A stretch of DNA of 64,000 nt from Ch67 sp041395845 (lineage in GTDB: Bacteria; Pseudomonadota; Gammaproteobacteria; Pseudomonadales; Ketobacteraceae). The position numbers and the translations under genes were made by a program. The notes beneath the pieces are model-generated. The model saw nothing but the letters and a program-made list of their open reading frames with translations, ran no database searches and was not told the origin of the DNA. Location of the stretch: assembly GCA_041395845.1 (NCBI GenBank), contig JAWKZS010000003.1, positions 62,001 through 126,000 on the forward strand. The letters run 5' to 3'. Positions 1 through 8,438 of this stretch are shown piece after piece; the first letter of the stretch is position 1, and the number at the start of each line of letters is the position of its first letter.

Positions 1-2
1 CC

Positions 3-311
3 ATCAATTGCGTGGTGCTGGGTAACGAGGATCTGCTGCAAAGGATTCAGGCGCAAGGGCTGCATTGCCAGATCGACAGGCTGCCCAGGGAAAAATATGG
101 CCAGTGGCAGCCGCGCCTGCTGAACCAGTATGGTCACCGGGTGATTCCACCCTATTTGCAACCGGAAGTGATTCTGGAAAAGCGGGTCGCACTGCACGAT
201 GTTGATGTGTCCCACGAAACACTGGACTACATTGCCGAACTGCGCGCCCGGCTGGACGAGTGGCGCCGGGCCAGCGCGGCAGCGTTGCAAAACCTGGATC
301 CAATACCATAA
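3..311 (+). CDS. C-terminal part of an unidentified protein (5' end outside window)
   Basis: An open frame runs from the window edge to TAA at 309-311, giving about 102 residues. The frame is already open at base 3, so the start lies upstream. The C-terminal segment is helical and rich in charged residues (DYIAELRARLDEWRRA). I do not recognise the family and assign no function. The next gene starts 28 bases downstream on the same strand, so the two could be cotranscribed. Confidence 0.55.
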   Translation: MNCVVLGNEDLLQRIQAQGLHCQIDRLPREKYGQWQPRLLNQYGHRVIPPYLQPEVILEKRVALHDVDVSHETLDYIAELRARLDEWRRASAAALQNLDPIP

Positions 312-339
312 ACGCCCATCTTCAAAAGGGGATAGCACA

Positions 340-981
340 ATGAAGAAACTGCTGTTGTTACTGATCGTGGTGGGAGCCGCCTATCAGTACCGGGACCACT
401 GGATGCCGCTGGAAAAGCAGGGCGCTTTCGATGAGCAGGGCAAGCCGAAGGTGCTGGTGTTCGTTAATGATCAGTGCAAACAGCCTTGCCAGCAGGCCAC
501 GGATTTTCTCGATCGCCGCGAAGTCGCCTACGAGGTTGTGAATGTCAGCCAGCAGCCCGACGCGTTGCAGACCATGCGCGACTGGGGCGCGGCCGGCGTG
601 CTGCCGATGATAATGGTGGGCAAGGTGCGGCTGGATGGGTATCTGCGCGCCCAGGTGGATTCGGCGCTGGCCGAAGCTTATGGCCTGGATGTGCTGACGC
701 CCTACGGACAACGCGTGATGCAGGCCCATTTCGATGAGTCCGGCAAGCCGCGGGTGGTGATGTACGGCGTGCAATGGTGTGGTTACTGCAAGAAGGCGCG
801 GGAGTATTTTGCCGACAACAATGTGGTCTATACCGAGCTGGATCCGGAACAGTCCTCAGGTGCCAAGGCAGCGTATGAATGGCTGGAAGGCAACGGCTAT
901 CCGCTGATTTACGTGGGTGCGCGGCGGATTCAGGGTTATCCCGAACAGCTACTCAAGCAGACGCTGGCGGAATTGCTGTAA
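340..981 (+). CDS. tandem glutaredoxin-domain thiol-disulfide protein
   Basis: A 213-residue protein starting at ATG 340 behind AAGGGG at 326-331. It begins with a hydrophobic N-terminal segment (MKKLLLLLIVVGAAY) that looks like a membrane anchor or uncleaved signal, so the rest probably lies in the periplasm or at the membrane. Two glutaredoxin-like folds follow. The first, about residues 35-130, carries a CKQPC pair (C-X3-C, unlike the usual C-X2-C). The second, about 135-213, carries WCGYC. Each has the expected cis-proline segment (VLPMIMVG and YPLIYVG) followed by a conserved glycine-tyrosine turn. The family reduces disulfides or glutathione mixed disulfides. The true substrate is unknown. 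A longer start 47 codons upstream would overlap the preceding gene and has no better signal. Confidence 0.8.
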   Translation: MKKLLLLLIVVGAAYQYRDHWMPLEKQGAFDEQGKPKVLVFVNDQCKQPCQQATDFLDRREVAYEVVNVSQQPDALQTMRDWGAAGVLPMIMVGKVRLDGYLRAQVDSALAEAYGLDVLTPYGQRVMQAHFDESGKPRVVMYGVQWCGYCKKAREYFADNNVVYTELDPEQSSGAKAAYEWLEGNGYPLIYVGARRIQGYPEQLLKQTLAELL

Positions 982-1010
982 CGGATGGCGACACGGAATC
1001 GCAGACACAA

Positions 1011-1040
1011 AAAAGGCAGGTTCCGAAGAGCCTGCCTTTT
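1011..1040. terminator. bidirectional rho-independent terminator
   Basis: AAAAGGCAGG at 1011-1020 and CCTGCCTTTT at 1031-1040 are perfect reverse complements around a 10-base loop. The A-run and T-run on the two sides let it work for both converging genes, the glutaredoxin gene on plus and the cold-shock gene on minus. Confidence 0.9.
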
Positions 1041-1065
1041 CTGCAGTGACGTGAAACGTCGATTG

Positions 1066-1275
1066 TTACTTGATAACAACGATGTTTTCAGCCTGGGGAC
1101 CTTTCTGGCCCTTGGTCACATTGAATTGAACGCGCTGGCCTTCCTGCAGAGTGCGGAAGCCGGAACCGGAGATGGCGCTGAAGTGGGCGAAAACGTCAGG
1201 ACCGTTGTCCTGCTCGATGAAGCCAAAGCCTTTGCTTTCGTTGAACCACTTAACGGTGCCAGTAGATGTAGACAT
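1066..1275 (-). CDS. cold-shock protein, CspA family
   Basis: A 69-residue single cold-shock domain, the normal size for the family. It has both RNA-binding motifs, RNP1 as KGFGFIEQ and RNP2 as DVFAHFSAI, and the usual opening GTVKWFN. These proteins bind single-stranded nucleic acid and act as RNA chaperones. The start at 1275 was chosen because GAGGAAA lies just upstream and the domain begins at once; an extension of 26 codons would add sequence the family lacks. Whether it is cold-induced or constitutive cannot be told from the protein. Confidence 0.93.
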   Translation of the reverse strand: MSTSTGTVKWFNESKGFGFIEQDNGPDVFAHFSAISGSGFRTLQEGQRVQFNVTKGQKGPQAENIVVIK

Positions 1276-1287
1276 GCTGATTTCCTC

Positions 1288-1308
1288 GACTCTCTGTGAG
1301 TCACTATA
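1288..1308 (-). promoter_or_regulatory. possible -10 and short hairpin upstream of the cold-shock gene
   Basis: Reading the minus strand, TATAGT (1303-1308) could be a -10 box. Just downstream lie GACTC and GAGTC (1288-1292, 1298-1302), a 5-bp hairpin directly before the ribosome binding site. No convincing -35 was seen, and cold-shock genes often have longer leaders, so the promoter may be farther up. Confidence 0.3.
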
Positions 1309-1592
1309 ACTATTGAGATTGAGCTGAAATAGAGAGGTGTAGCGTATGACCAAAAAGACGAGGTACTACTGAGGGGACTTCGTGATGGTTGAGCATAAGA
1401 TACTAGCCGAACTCTCCAGCTTTATGAATCATAGGCGGATGGCGGCCGAAGTCAATCATTCTTTTTGCTGCAGACAAACAAACATAGGCTGGCCGGTCAA
1501 TAAGCCGCATACTATCAGCGGCTTGCCGCGTTGCCGACCGTCGCGAAACGCGTGCAGCTTGCGGTTGGGCGACGGCTGACGATAAATAAAAA
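1309..1592. other. intergenic region between divergent cold-shock and Fe-S protein genes
   Basis: No coding sequence is supported here. The only open frame (1382-1579) lacks a ribosome binding site and domain-like sequence. Two small inverted repeats lie upstream of the plus-strand gene: AAGCCGC/GCGGCTT (1502-1508, 1518-1524) and CCGTCGC/GCGACGG (1538-1544, 1569-1575). They could fold in a leader RNA, but no known riboswitch is recognised. Confidence 0.4.
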
Positions 1593-2324
1593 ATGAACGA
1601 ATTCCACGACCCTTATGACGTTTTTCGTGATCCCGGATTGAGCGCGGCCGGTCTGAATCTGCAGGCGGTCATTGCCGTGGAAGATTTGCCTGATCCGTTA
1701 CAGGCAATGCTGGCGGCCGGGGTCGAGGGGGCTGCGATTCGTACCCTGGTGCTGTTTGGTAATGGCGGCCCCGGCTTCTGGCGTGCCTATTGCGCGCATC
1801 CACCTGCACCATCCCACCCAGTTGACTCCTTTTCCCGAGCGCAGGTGAGTGCCTTCATGGCGCGACGCTTTGCCGGTGTTTCGTTCCATTTCCTCTATCC
1901 GGGCGACCATGCCGTACCGTTGCAGACCCTGGGGCAGTGGGTTGGCTGGCATCATGATTCACCCATGAGAGTCGGCATCAATGACACCTGGGGCTTGTGG
2001 TATGCCTACCGGGCCCTGATCGGTCTGGAGCAGGCCTGGCCATCAAGTCCGCGGGTGAAGTCGCACTCGCCCTGTGCGGAATGCGTGGAAAAGCCCTGCA
2101 TCGCCGCCTGTCCGGCTGGCGCGCTGGCAAACGCTGCATTGCGCCTGAATACCTGCATCGATTTTCGCCTGCAGCCGGCATCGGTCTGCGCTGATCAATG
2201 TCTGGCGCGCTGGGCTTGTCCGGTAGCATCAGAGCAACGCTACGATGCCGCCCAGGTGCAATATCACTACGGCCACTCACTGCCGCATCTGCGCCAATGG
2301 CGTAGTGGTTCCGGTCCGGCCTAG
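1593..2324 (+). CDS. ferredoxin-like Fe-S protein distantly resembling QueG
   Basis: A 243-residue soluble protein. The N-terminal 150 residues resemble a reductase-type domain (GNGGPGFWRAY, then a conserved HHDSPMRVGINDTWGLW segment). The C-terminal part has a cysteine cluster, CAECVEKPCIAACP, followed by further cysteines (CIDFR, CADQCLARWACP), as in proteins that hold 4Fe-4S clusters. This layout of a catalytic-looking domain followed by ferredoxin cysteines recalls epoxyqueuosine reductase QueG, but it is shorter and the N-terminus does not match closely, so I give no symbol. A redox role is likely. The substrate is unknown. The ATG follows an A-rich stretch without a strong Shine-Dalgarno. 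Confidence 0.65.
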   Translation: MNEFHDPYDVFRDPGLSAAGLNLQAVIAVEDLPDPLQAMLAAGVEGAAIRTLVLFGNGGPGFWRAYCAHPPAPSHPVDSFSRAQVSAFMARRFAGVSFHFLYPGDHAVPLQTLGQWVGWHHDSPMRVGINDTWGLWYAYRALIGLEQAWPSSPRVKSHSPCAECVEKPCIAACPAGALANAALRLNTCIDFRLQPASVCADQCLARWACPVASEQRYDAAQVQYHYGHSLPHLRQWRSGSGPA

Positions 2325-2359
2325 CCGCCGCGAACCCGGCGCGTTTCGTTTTTGCAGGC

Positions 2360-2391
2360 AAAAAAAGGCCCCAGGCCGAAGCACTGGGGCT
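2360..2391 (-). terminator. rho-independent terminator of the beta-helix gene
   Basis: On the minus strand GCCCCAG and CTGGGGC pair around the loop TGCTTCGGC and are followed by a run of seven T. It lies just past the stop of the minus-strand gene ending at 2419. Confidence 0.85.
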
Positions 2392-2418
2392 GTGAAGGTA
2401 AGCGGTGGACGCCGTCGG

Positions 2419-4839
2419 TTATTGCACGGTGGCTTCCGGTTCGGCACAGGTGCCCGGCAGGCTGTTGATCCAGTCCGTCACCACTTGCACGCCCTGGCTG
2501 TGTACGCTGCTGCGGCCCAGTTCCGGCATGCGGATCGCCGGTTCATTGGACAGCTGGCGATAGACCAGAATGGAGTTGGTGGCATCGCCGGGCACGATGT
2601 CCCATTTCAGGCCGCCAGAACCGCCACCGGCTGCCACGGGAGGTTTGCACAGGCCGTAGGTGGCATCCAGTGGTTGATCTGCCAGCAGCCACAGACCCGT
2701 GGCACGGGCGCGTCCTGTAGCGCTGTGACAGTGGGCACAGTTGATTTCCAGGTAGGCCTTGGCGCGCTGTTCCTGGCTGCCGTCCAGCGGATCATTCCAG
2801 ACCGGCAGACGCGGCGCATTCTGCGGAGCCGGGGCGCCGGCGAGTATGCCGATCGCTGCCCAGTGACTGATCTGGTTCTCGCTGCCACTGTTGTAGACAA
2901 AGGGCTGGTTGAGGAAGCGCGCCTTCGGTCCGATCGGCTGGTTCTTGAAGGTTTCATCCCCCGGTGCTTTCACACCGTGGCAGTTGGTGCACTGGTTGGC
3001 GTTGGGAACACGGTAATTGACGCTGACTTCATTGCCATCCGGATCCTGCACCACCGCGTCGACAGCGCCGCCGCCCAGGGCCAGGGAGGCGTCACTCATG
3101 TCCTCGGCCCACAGATACGCCATGCCGGTCCAGCCGCTGTTGCGACGGATCAGCAGGCGGGTTTCGACGATCATTTCCACGCCGGTGTTCAAGGGCAGGG
3201 CGAAGGTCTTGGCGATGATGCTACCGACCGGGAAGTTGAACGGATCGCTGTCGCTGTACTGCACCTGGGTGCCCGGCGGGACGAAAACGACGCGGTATTT
3301 ATTGGCGTAGTCGCTGAACAGCGGGGTAGTCAGATCATAGGGCGCGGCAGTCGCAGTGTTCGGTGTGCCTTGCGGATCGTTGCCAACAAACAGGCGGTAG
3401 TCCGACAGGTTGGGGCAGTTCACCACGAAGGCATTCCAGTTCACGGTAGCCGGATCACCCCCGGCGCACAGGGCGGCGATTTCCTCGTCGGTGTAATCAT
3501 CGTCCGGTGTGGGCACAGTGTCGAATACGCTCAGGTCGAGCTCGATGGGGCCAAATCCGGGCTGGGTGCAGTTGGTTTCCGGCGGATAGCCCAGCTTGGC
3601 CGGGGTGCCCGGAATGCCGAGCAGCTTGAGCAGCCAATGGCTCTGGTTCAGCTGGAAATTGCCGAAGCTGGCAGCGGAGCCGGTGGGGCGCACGTTGTCC
3701 TGGAAACACCAGTCGGCGCCGCTCAGGTCGCTGGCTACCTGGCCGTCCACCACAATATCGGCCACTGGCGCCAGCTTCAGCATGAACAGCAGGTTTGCCA
3801 GCAGGTTGAATTCACCGCCGTCGAAGTACCACAGCTTCTGTTTCTGCATCACGTTGTTGTAGGCGTAGATGTGTTCGGGATAGGGATCGTAGCCGGGGGG
3901 CAGGGGAGTGCCATCCAGCAGCGCGACGGACACGAAACTGAAGATGGCGAAGTTGGTGGTCTTGTTGCCGGTGATGACGTTGTCGAACACGTGAACCCAG
4001 TCAGTGGACAGGATCATCACGCCGGTGCCGGTGGGCACTTTGCCGACGATATTGCCTTTCGGCGCAAAGTTCTTGGTGTTGTTGTTGATCACCTGATTGT
4101 TGAAGACCCGGGTATGGTGACCGGCCTGGGTCAGGTTGGGCATGTCGAACACCAGGATGCCGCCGGTATTGTTGGTGGCGACGTTGTTATACACATCGGC
4201 GTCAATAGAGTTCTCGATTTCGATGCCCGCCACGTTGTATTCGGCACGGCTGCCACGAACGATGATGTTGCGGGACTGACCGACATAAATCCCGGCATCC
4301 GACGCGCCGATGGCCACGCTGTCTTCAATCAGTACGTTGTCGCAGTTGATGGGATAGAAACCGTAGGCGCCGTTGGATTCTGCCGGGCCATTGGTCCATT
4401 CCACCCGCACCCGCTGCACCACGACACCGTTGGCGTTTTCAATTTTCAGGCCGTCACCGGCGGTGTCCTCGATGGCCAGATCCATGATGGCGAATGCATC
4501 GGCCTGTACCAGAATCCCCTGGGCGCCCTGAGGCTGCTGGGCGAAGGACAGAATGGTTTTGTCCATCCCCATGCCCTTGATGGTGACGTGGGAGGTATTG
4601 AGGATCAGCTCGTCATCGAAATGGTAGGTGCCTTCTGGCAGCTGAATCACCGTGCCCGGTTTGACCGACAGGAACAGGCCCTTCAGTTCGAACGGCAGAT
4701 TGGGGCCGGCTTCCAGGGTGACGACGTTATCGTAATCGTAACTGGCGGCCTGGGCGGGCAGGCTTGCCAGCAGGGTGAAAAACAATGCAGTGAGCAGGAT
4801 CAGCAGGCGCGAGGCCGCCGTCCCTGGGTGGGTATACAT
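2419..4839 (-). CDS. secreted parallel beta-helix protein fused to a dihaem c-type cytochrome-like domain
   Basis: An 806-residue exported protein. Residues 1-31 are a signal peptide ending in LPAQA. Residues about 40-320 are a right-handed parallel beta-helix with repeated turns (NNVATNNTGGI, NNQVINNN, IEIENSIDADVYNN). Residues about 430-806 form a second domain with two haem-binding CXXCH motifs, CTNCH near residue 614 and CAHCH near 702, and a late methionine (IRMPELG) that could be a haem ligand. From family knowledge, a beta-helix family (TIGR03805) and an HNE_0200/SO2930-type cytochrome family (TIGR03806) occur as neighbouring gene pairs and sometimes as fusions; this looks like such a fusion. 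Function of the pair is unknown. Start fixed by GAGGG eight bases before ATG at 4839. It stands alone with its own terminator. Confidence 0.8.
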   Translation of the reverse strand: MYTHPGTAASRLLILLTALFFTLLASLPAQAASYDYDNVVTLEAGPNLPFELKGLFLSVKPGTVIQLPEGTYHFDDELILNTSHVTIKGMGMDKTILSFAQQPQGAQGILVQADAFAIMDLAIEDTAGDGLKIENANGVVVQRVRVEWTNGPAESNGAYGFYPINCDNVLIEDSVAIGASDAGIYVGQSRNIIVRGSRAEYNVAGIEIENSIDADVYNNVATNNTGGILVFDMPNLTQAGHHTRVFNNQVINNNTKNFAPKGNIVGKVPTGTGVMILSTDWVHVFDNVITGNKTTNFAIFSFVSVALLDGTPLPPGYDPYPEHIYAYNNVMQKQKLWYFDGGEFNLLANLLFMLKLAPVADIVVDGQVASDLSGADWCFQDNVRPTGSAASFGNFQLNQSHWLLKLLGIPGTPAKLGYPPETNCTQPGFGPIELDLSVFDTVPTPDDDYTDEEIAALCAGGDPATVNWNAFVVNCPNLSDYRLFVGNDPQGTPNTATAAPYDLTTPLFSDYANKYRVVFVPPGTQVQYSDSDPFNFPVGSIIAKTFALPLNTGVEMIVETRLLIRRNSGWTGMAYLWAEDMSDASLALGGGAVDAVVQDPDGNEVSVNYRVPNANQCTNCHGVKAPGDETFKNQPIGPKARFLNQPFVYNSGSENQISHWAAIGILAGAPAPQNAPRLPVWNDPLDGSQEQRAKAYLEINCAHCHSATGRARATGLWLLADQPLDATYGLCKPPVAAGGGSGGLKWDIVPGDATNSILVYRQLSNEPAIRMPELGRSSVHSQGVQVVTDWINSLPGTCAEPEATVQ

Positions 4840-4979
4840 GATGCAATCCCTCTAGATACTTATTGTTGTTAGCGTGCGCAATACTGCTGGAACATTAGTA
4901 CCAGAAATGATTCGCCCCGGCAATCAACAAGGGCGTGACTGCTATACTGCAGAGCATTCACCCGACTAACGGAGTTGTC

Positions 4980-6209
4980 ATGGTTGTTGCCCCCTGTGCG
5001 ACCAATGAAAAGGAACGCCTCGAAGCGCTGCAGCGTTACGGTATTCTGGATACGGCGGCAGAGGCGGATTTCGACGCCATAACCACCTTGCTGTCTGCCA
5101 TTTGCGAAACGCCGATTGCCCTGGTGAGTCTGGTGGATCGCGACCGCCAGTGGTTCAAATCGAAAGTGGGGCTGGCTGCCGAGGAAACCCATCGCGATCT
5201 GGCGTTCTGTGCCCATGCCATTCTGCAGGACGAGGTAATGGTGGTACCGGATGCCACCCGTGATCCGCGTTTTGCCGACAATCCGCTGGTGCTGGAAGAT
5301 CCCCGCATCCGTTTCTATGCCGGTGCGCCGCTGATCACACCGGACAATTTTGCGATAGGCACGTTGTGCGCCATCGATGTGAAACCACGCGAACTGACGC
5401 CGAATCAGCGCATGGCACTGAAAACATTGTCCCGCCATGTGGTGGATCTGCTGGAGTTGCGCTTGCGTCTGCAGCAGACTCACGATCTCAATCAGGCGCT
5501 GGAAAAGGCCAACGCCGAGCGCAGCCGATTCTTTGCCAACATGAATCACGAAATGCGTACGCCACTCAGTGCAATTCTGGGCTTCAGTCGTCGTCTGCAG
5601 AAACGCGTCGAAAAGGATGTGGTGCCTGCCTACGTCCACGAGGGTGTCAATATCATCCTGGATTCGGCCCAGCGTCTGGCCGATATGGTGGATGATGTGC
5701 TGGATATTTCCAAGATTGACGCCGGCAAGATGACGCTGCAGCGACAGCCGTTTGATCCGGTGGAGCTGTTGCGGGGTGTCGTGAATACGGTGTCCGTGGT
5801 GGCGGAAGAACGCGGTGTGAACCTGCTGTTGCAGGTACCTGATCAAATGCCCGTGTCTGTCACCGGTGATGCGAAAAAGATCGGCCAGATTGTACTGAAT
5901 CTATTATCCAACGCAGTGAAGTTCACACCCGCCGGAAAACACGTCAGGCTTGATTGCGAGTATCATGATCAGCGTTTGATGCTTGGTGTGACGGATGAAG
6001 GCGTGGGTATCGCCCCGCAGGACATCGACAGGATTTTCTTGCCGTTCGAGCAGATCTCGGCCGACACGCCGGAGGATACCAAAGGTACTGGCCTGGGGCT
6101 TGCGATTGTCCGGTCGCTGGTGGATCTGATGGACGGATCGGTGGATGTCACCAGTCAGCCAGGACATGGAACCCGATTTACTGTGGTGTTGCCGTTGCTG
6201 ATTGCGTAG
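4980..6209 (+). CDS. GAF-domain sensor histidine kinase
   Basis: A 409-residue protein with no signal peptide or membrane segment, so it is likely cytoplasmic. Residues about 20-160 are a GAF domain, residues 180-245 a HisKA dimerisation domain with phospho-acceptor His190 (NHEMRTPLSAI), and 290-405 an ATPase domain with N box (LLSNAVKF), G1 (DEGVGI) and G2 (GTGLGLAI). No receiver or Hpt domain is attached and no response regulator gene adjoins it, so its partner is unknown. ATG 4980 was preferred over an upstream start because GGAG sits at 4971-4974 and the GAF domain begins directly after. A TATACT at 4943-4948 could be its -10. The next gene, a cyclase, follows after 47 bases. Confidence 0.88.
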   Translation: MVVAPCATNEKERLEALQRYGILDTAAEADFDAITTLLSAICETPIALVSLVDRDRQWFKSKVGLAAEETHRDLAFCAHAILQDEVMVVPDATRDPRFADNPLVLEDPRIRFYAGAPLITPDNFAIGTLCAIDVKPRELTPNQRMALKTLSRHVVDLLELRLRLQQTHDLNQALEKANAERSRFFANMNHEMRTPLSAILGFSRRLQKRVEKDVVPAYVHEGVNIILDSAQRLADMVDDVLDISKIDAGKMTLQRQPFDPVELLRGVVNTVSVVAEERGVNLLLQVPDQMPVSVTGDAKKIGQIVLNLLSNAVKFTPAGKHVRLDCEYHDQRLMLGVTDEGVGIAPQDIDRIFLPFEQISADTPEDTKGTGLGLAIVRSLVDLMDGSVDVTSQPGHGTRFTVVLPLLIA

Positions 6210-6256
6210 TCTGAACAGAAGGTGGGGTATAGTACCGGCTTTCTACGACCAGGGTG

Positions 6257-8251
6257 ATGGAACAATCCATGTTGCGTTTGCAGTGGCTCGCTGCCGCATT
6301 GCTCATTGGGCTTTTTGCTGTGTGGACGGTGACGCCGTGGGGCGTTGCGGTGGAGGAGTCCCTGGGGCTGGAGTCCCTGTTCAAACTCAGGGGTGAGCGC
6401 CCGGCGCCGGCTGGGGTGATTGTACTGGCAGTCAACCGCGAAAGTGCGGCTGCGCTGGGGCTGTCAACCAAGCTGCACGAATGGTCACGACAGACCCATG
6501 CGCAGGCCGTTGCAGCGCTCGATCGCCTGGGTGCGCGTCTGGTAGTGTTTGATATTTTCTTCGAACAAGCCCGCGAACCTGAAGGGGACGAGGCGTTTGC
6601 AGAGGCGTTGCGAGCGGCGGACAACGTGATTCTGTTCGCGCGGTCGGATCGTCGCCAGATCGACCTGGGTGAATTGGGCAAGGCCGAACAGCACACCTTG
6701 CAGCAGCCTTACGCGCCGTTTGCTGACGCGGCTCGCGCGACCGCCCCGCTGATACTGCCGAAAATTCCTGCCCGCGTAAGCCGTTTCTTCCTCTGGCACC
6801 CGCAGCTTTCCCGGCATCCGACGCTCCCGTCGATGGCGTATCAGTTGATCGACAATGATGTCGCGCAATCATCGGTCTGGCAGCAGCATGGCCCTGGTCG
6901 TCTGTACAATTTCTATGGCCCACCCCATGCCATTCCCACTATCAGTTATGCGCAACTGCTTACGACACCGGATCAGGTGGCAGCATCCGTGCGCGATGCT
7001 GTGGTTTTCGTCGGCTTTTCTGCTCTGGATCAACCGGATCAGCGTGATGGCTTTTATACCGCGTTTACTGACCAGTCCGGTCTGGATATCAGCGGTGTGG
7101 AACTGGCTGCGACGGCGTTTGCCAATTTGCAGGATGATTCCTGGCTGAGACCGTCCCCCTGGTATCTCAACCTGATCCTGAGCGTCGCGTATGGACTCGG
7201 TTGCTTTGTGATTGCGCGCCGACTGGCGCCGATTCCAGGAGCCATCGCGGTCGTGGTGGTGCTGGTGATTGGCAGCGCGCTCATTCTGTATTGTTTCAGC
7301 GAATGGTTCTGGTGGTTGCCCTGGTTCAATGTGGTGTTGTTGCAGACGCCGCTGGCGGCAGGGCTGGGTATCTGGTTACGCAGCCGTGAACTGCAGACGC
7401 AAAAGACGGTGCTGAAAAGCGCCTTTGGAAAATATCTGCCTTCCGATGAGCTTGATCGTTTGCTCCAGCAGCAGGCATTGCCGGCCACCCGCGAAATGCA
7501 CGACAGCCTTTGCCTGGTGACCGATGCCGAAGGCTACTCGCGCCTGTCTGAACAACTGGCACCGGTGGAGCTGTCCGGCCTGATGCAGGACTATTATGCC
7601 GCAGTGATTGAACCCATTCGTCAGGGGGGTGGCCTGATTTCCGACGTTGCCGGTGACGGTGTGATTGCATTGTGGCCACACATTGATCGTGATGCACGCT
7701 GGACGCAGGTGGCCCCGGTGGTTCGTGCACTGCTGGCGTCAGTGGATCAGTTCAATCAATTACACCCCGGCCGGACATTGCCAATCCGGATTGGTCTGCA
7801 TGCAGGCGAGATTGTGCTTGGACATTTCGGCGCTGCAGATCATTACGAATTCCGCGCCATGGGGGATTTGGTGAATACCACGGCGCGACTTGAAAGTGCC
7901 AACAAACAGATCGGTACGCGCATCCTGATCAGCGAAGCCTGTGTCAACGAAAGCACCGCGGATCTGCGCGACCTGGGACGTTTCCGGTTCGCCGGCAAGG
8001 ACAATCCCTTGCGGTTGTATACGCTGGCGCACGATACCGCGTTCGAACTGCTGGAGCGCTTCGCGGTGGCGCTCAGACTGTTCGAGACAGGCAAGTGGTG
8101 GCAGGCGGCCGAACATTTTGCGCAATTGAGTGCAGCATATCCGGACGATGGCCCTTGTGCCTTCTACGCACGGCATTTCAGCGAATCCCGCCGTCGCGAT
8201 CAATTATTGCCCAGTTGGGAGCAGGGCATTGCGTGTTTGCTGAAAAAATAA
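6257..8251 (+). CDS. CHASE2-domain class III adenylate/guanylate cyclase
   Basis: A 664-residue membrane protein. An N-terminal membrane helix (about 6-25) is followed by a periplasmic CHASE2 sensor domain (about 30-290), three clustered membrane helices (about 295-370), and a cytoplasmic class III cyclase domain (about 415-590). Cyclase metal-binding aspartates are seen in VTDAEGYS and GDGVIALW, and the late signature is EFRAMGDLVNTTARLES. The position often held by a substrate-selecting lysine before GD reads SDVAGD, so cAMP versus cGMP cannot be decided. Start is uncertain: GTG 6254, ATG 6257 and ATG 6269 are all in frame, and GGA at 6259 suits 6269. The FecR-TPR-barrel gene follows, which suggests a shared signalling role. 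Confidence 0.85.
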   Translation: MEQSMLRLQWLAAALLIGLFAVWTVTPWGVAVEESLGLESLFKLRGERPAPAGVIVLAVNRESAAALGLSTKLHEWSRQTHAQAVAALDRLGARLVVFDIFFEQAREPEGDEAFAEALRAADNVILFARSDRRQIDLGELGKAEQHTLQQPYAPFADAARATAPLILPKIPARVSRFFLWHPQLSRHPTLPSMAYQLIDNDVAQSSVWQQHGPGRLYNFYGPPHAIPTISYAQLLTTPDQVAASVRDAVVFVGFSALDQPDQRDGFYTAFTDQSGLDISGVELAATAFANLQDDSWLRPSPWYLNLILSVAYGLGCFVIARRLAPIPGAIAVVVVLVIGSALILYCFSEWFWWLPWFNVVLLQTPLAAGLGIWLRSRELQTQKTVLKSAFGKYLPSDELDRLLQQQALPATREMHDSLCLVTDAEGYSRLSEQLAPVELSGLMQDYYAAVIEPIRQGGGLISDVAGDGVIALWPHIDRDARWTQVAPVVRALLASVDQFNQLHPGRTLPIRIGLHAGEIVLGHFGAADHYEFRAMGDLVNTTARLESANKQIGTRILISEACVNESTADLRDLGRFRFAGKDNPLRLYTLAHDTAFELLERFAVALRLFETGKWWQAAEHFAQLSAAYPDDGPCAFYARHFSESRRRDQLLPSWEQGIACLLKK

Positions 8252-8310
8252 TCAGACCTGATGACCGAATCCAGCGTTCGGTAAATTAATCGCCTATCAC
8301 GCGCCTTACA

Positions 8311-8326
8311 CAACAATGCGTTGTTG
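8311..8326. repeat. small perfect inverted repeat before the FecR-TPR gene
   Basis: CAACAA and TTGTTG flank TGCG in the 187-base gap between the cyclase and the FecR-TPR-barrel gene. It could be an operator half-site pair or an RNA hairpin. Nothing else in the gap is recognised. Confidence 0.3.
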
Positions 8327-8438
8327 AATAGTGTGGATAAATTTGGACACAATGTAGTCCGCTTCCATTCACGTTGTGATGCAACGTTCTTATTCAAGCC
8401 CGGTATTCATTCCGAAAGACCAATAGGTGGATCAGTCC

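Noticed and set aside
1382..1579. 65-residue open frame between cold-shock and Fe-S genes
   Set aside because: No ribosome binding site, low-complexity composition and overlap with leader inverted repeats.
2245..4872. 875-residue open frame on plus, antisense to the beta-helix gene
   Set aside because: It is the mirror of a well-supported minus-strand gene with signal peptide and haem motifs; the plus frame has no domain and no start signal.
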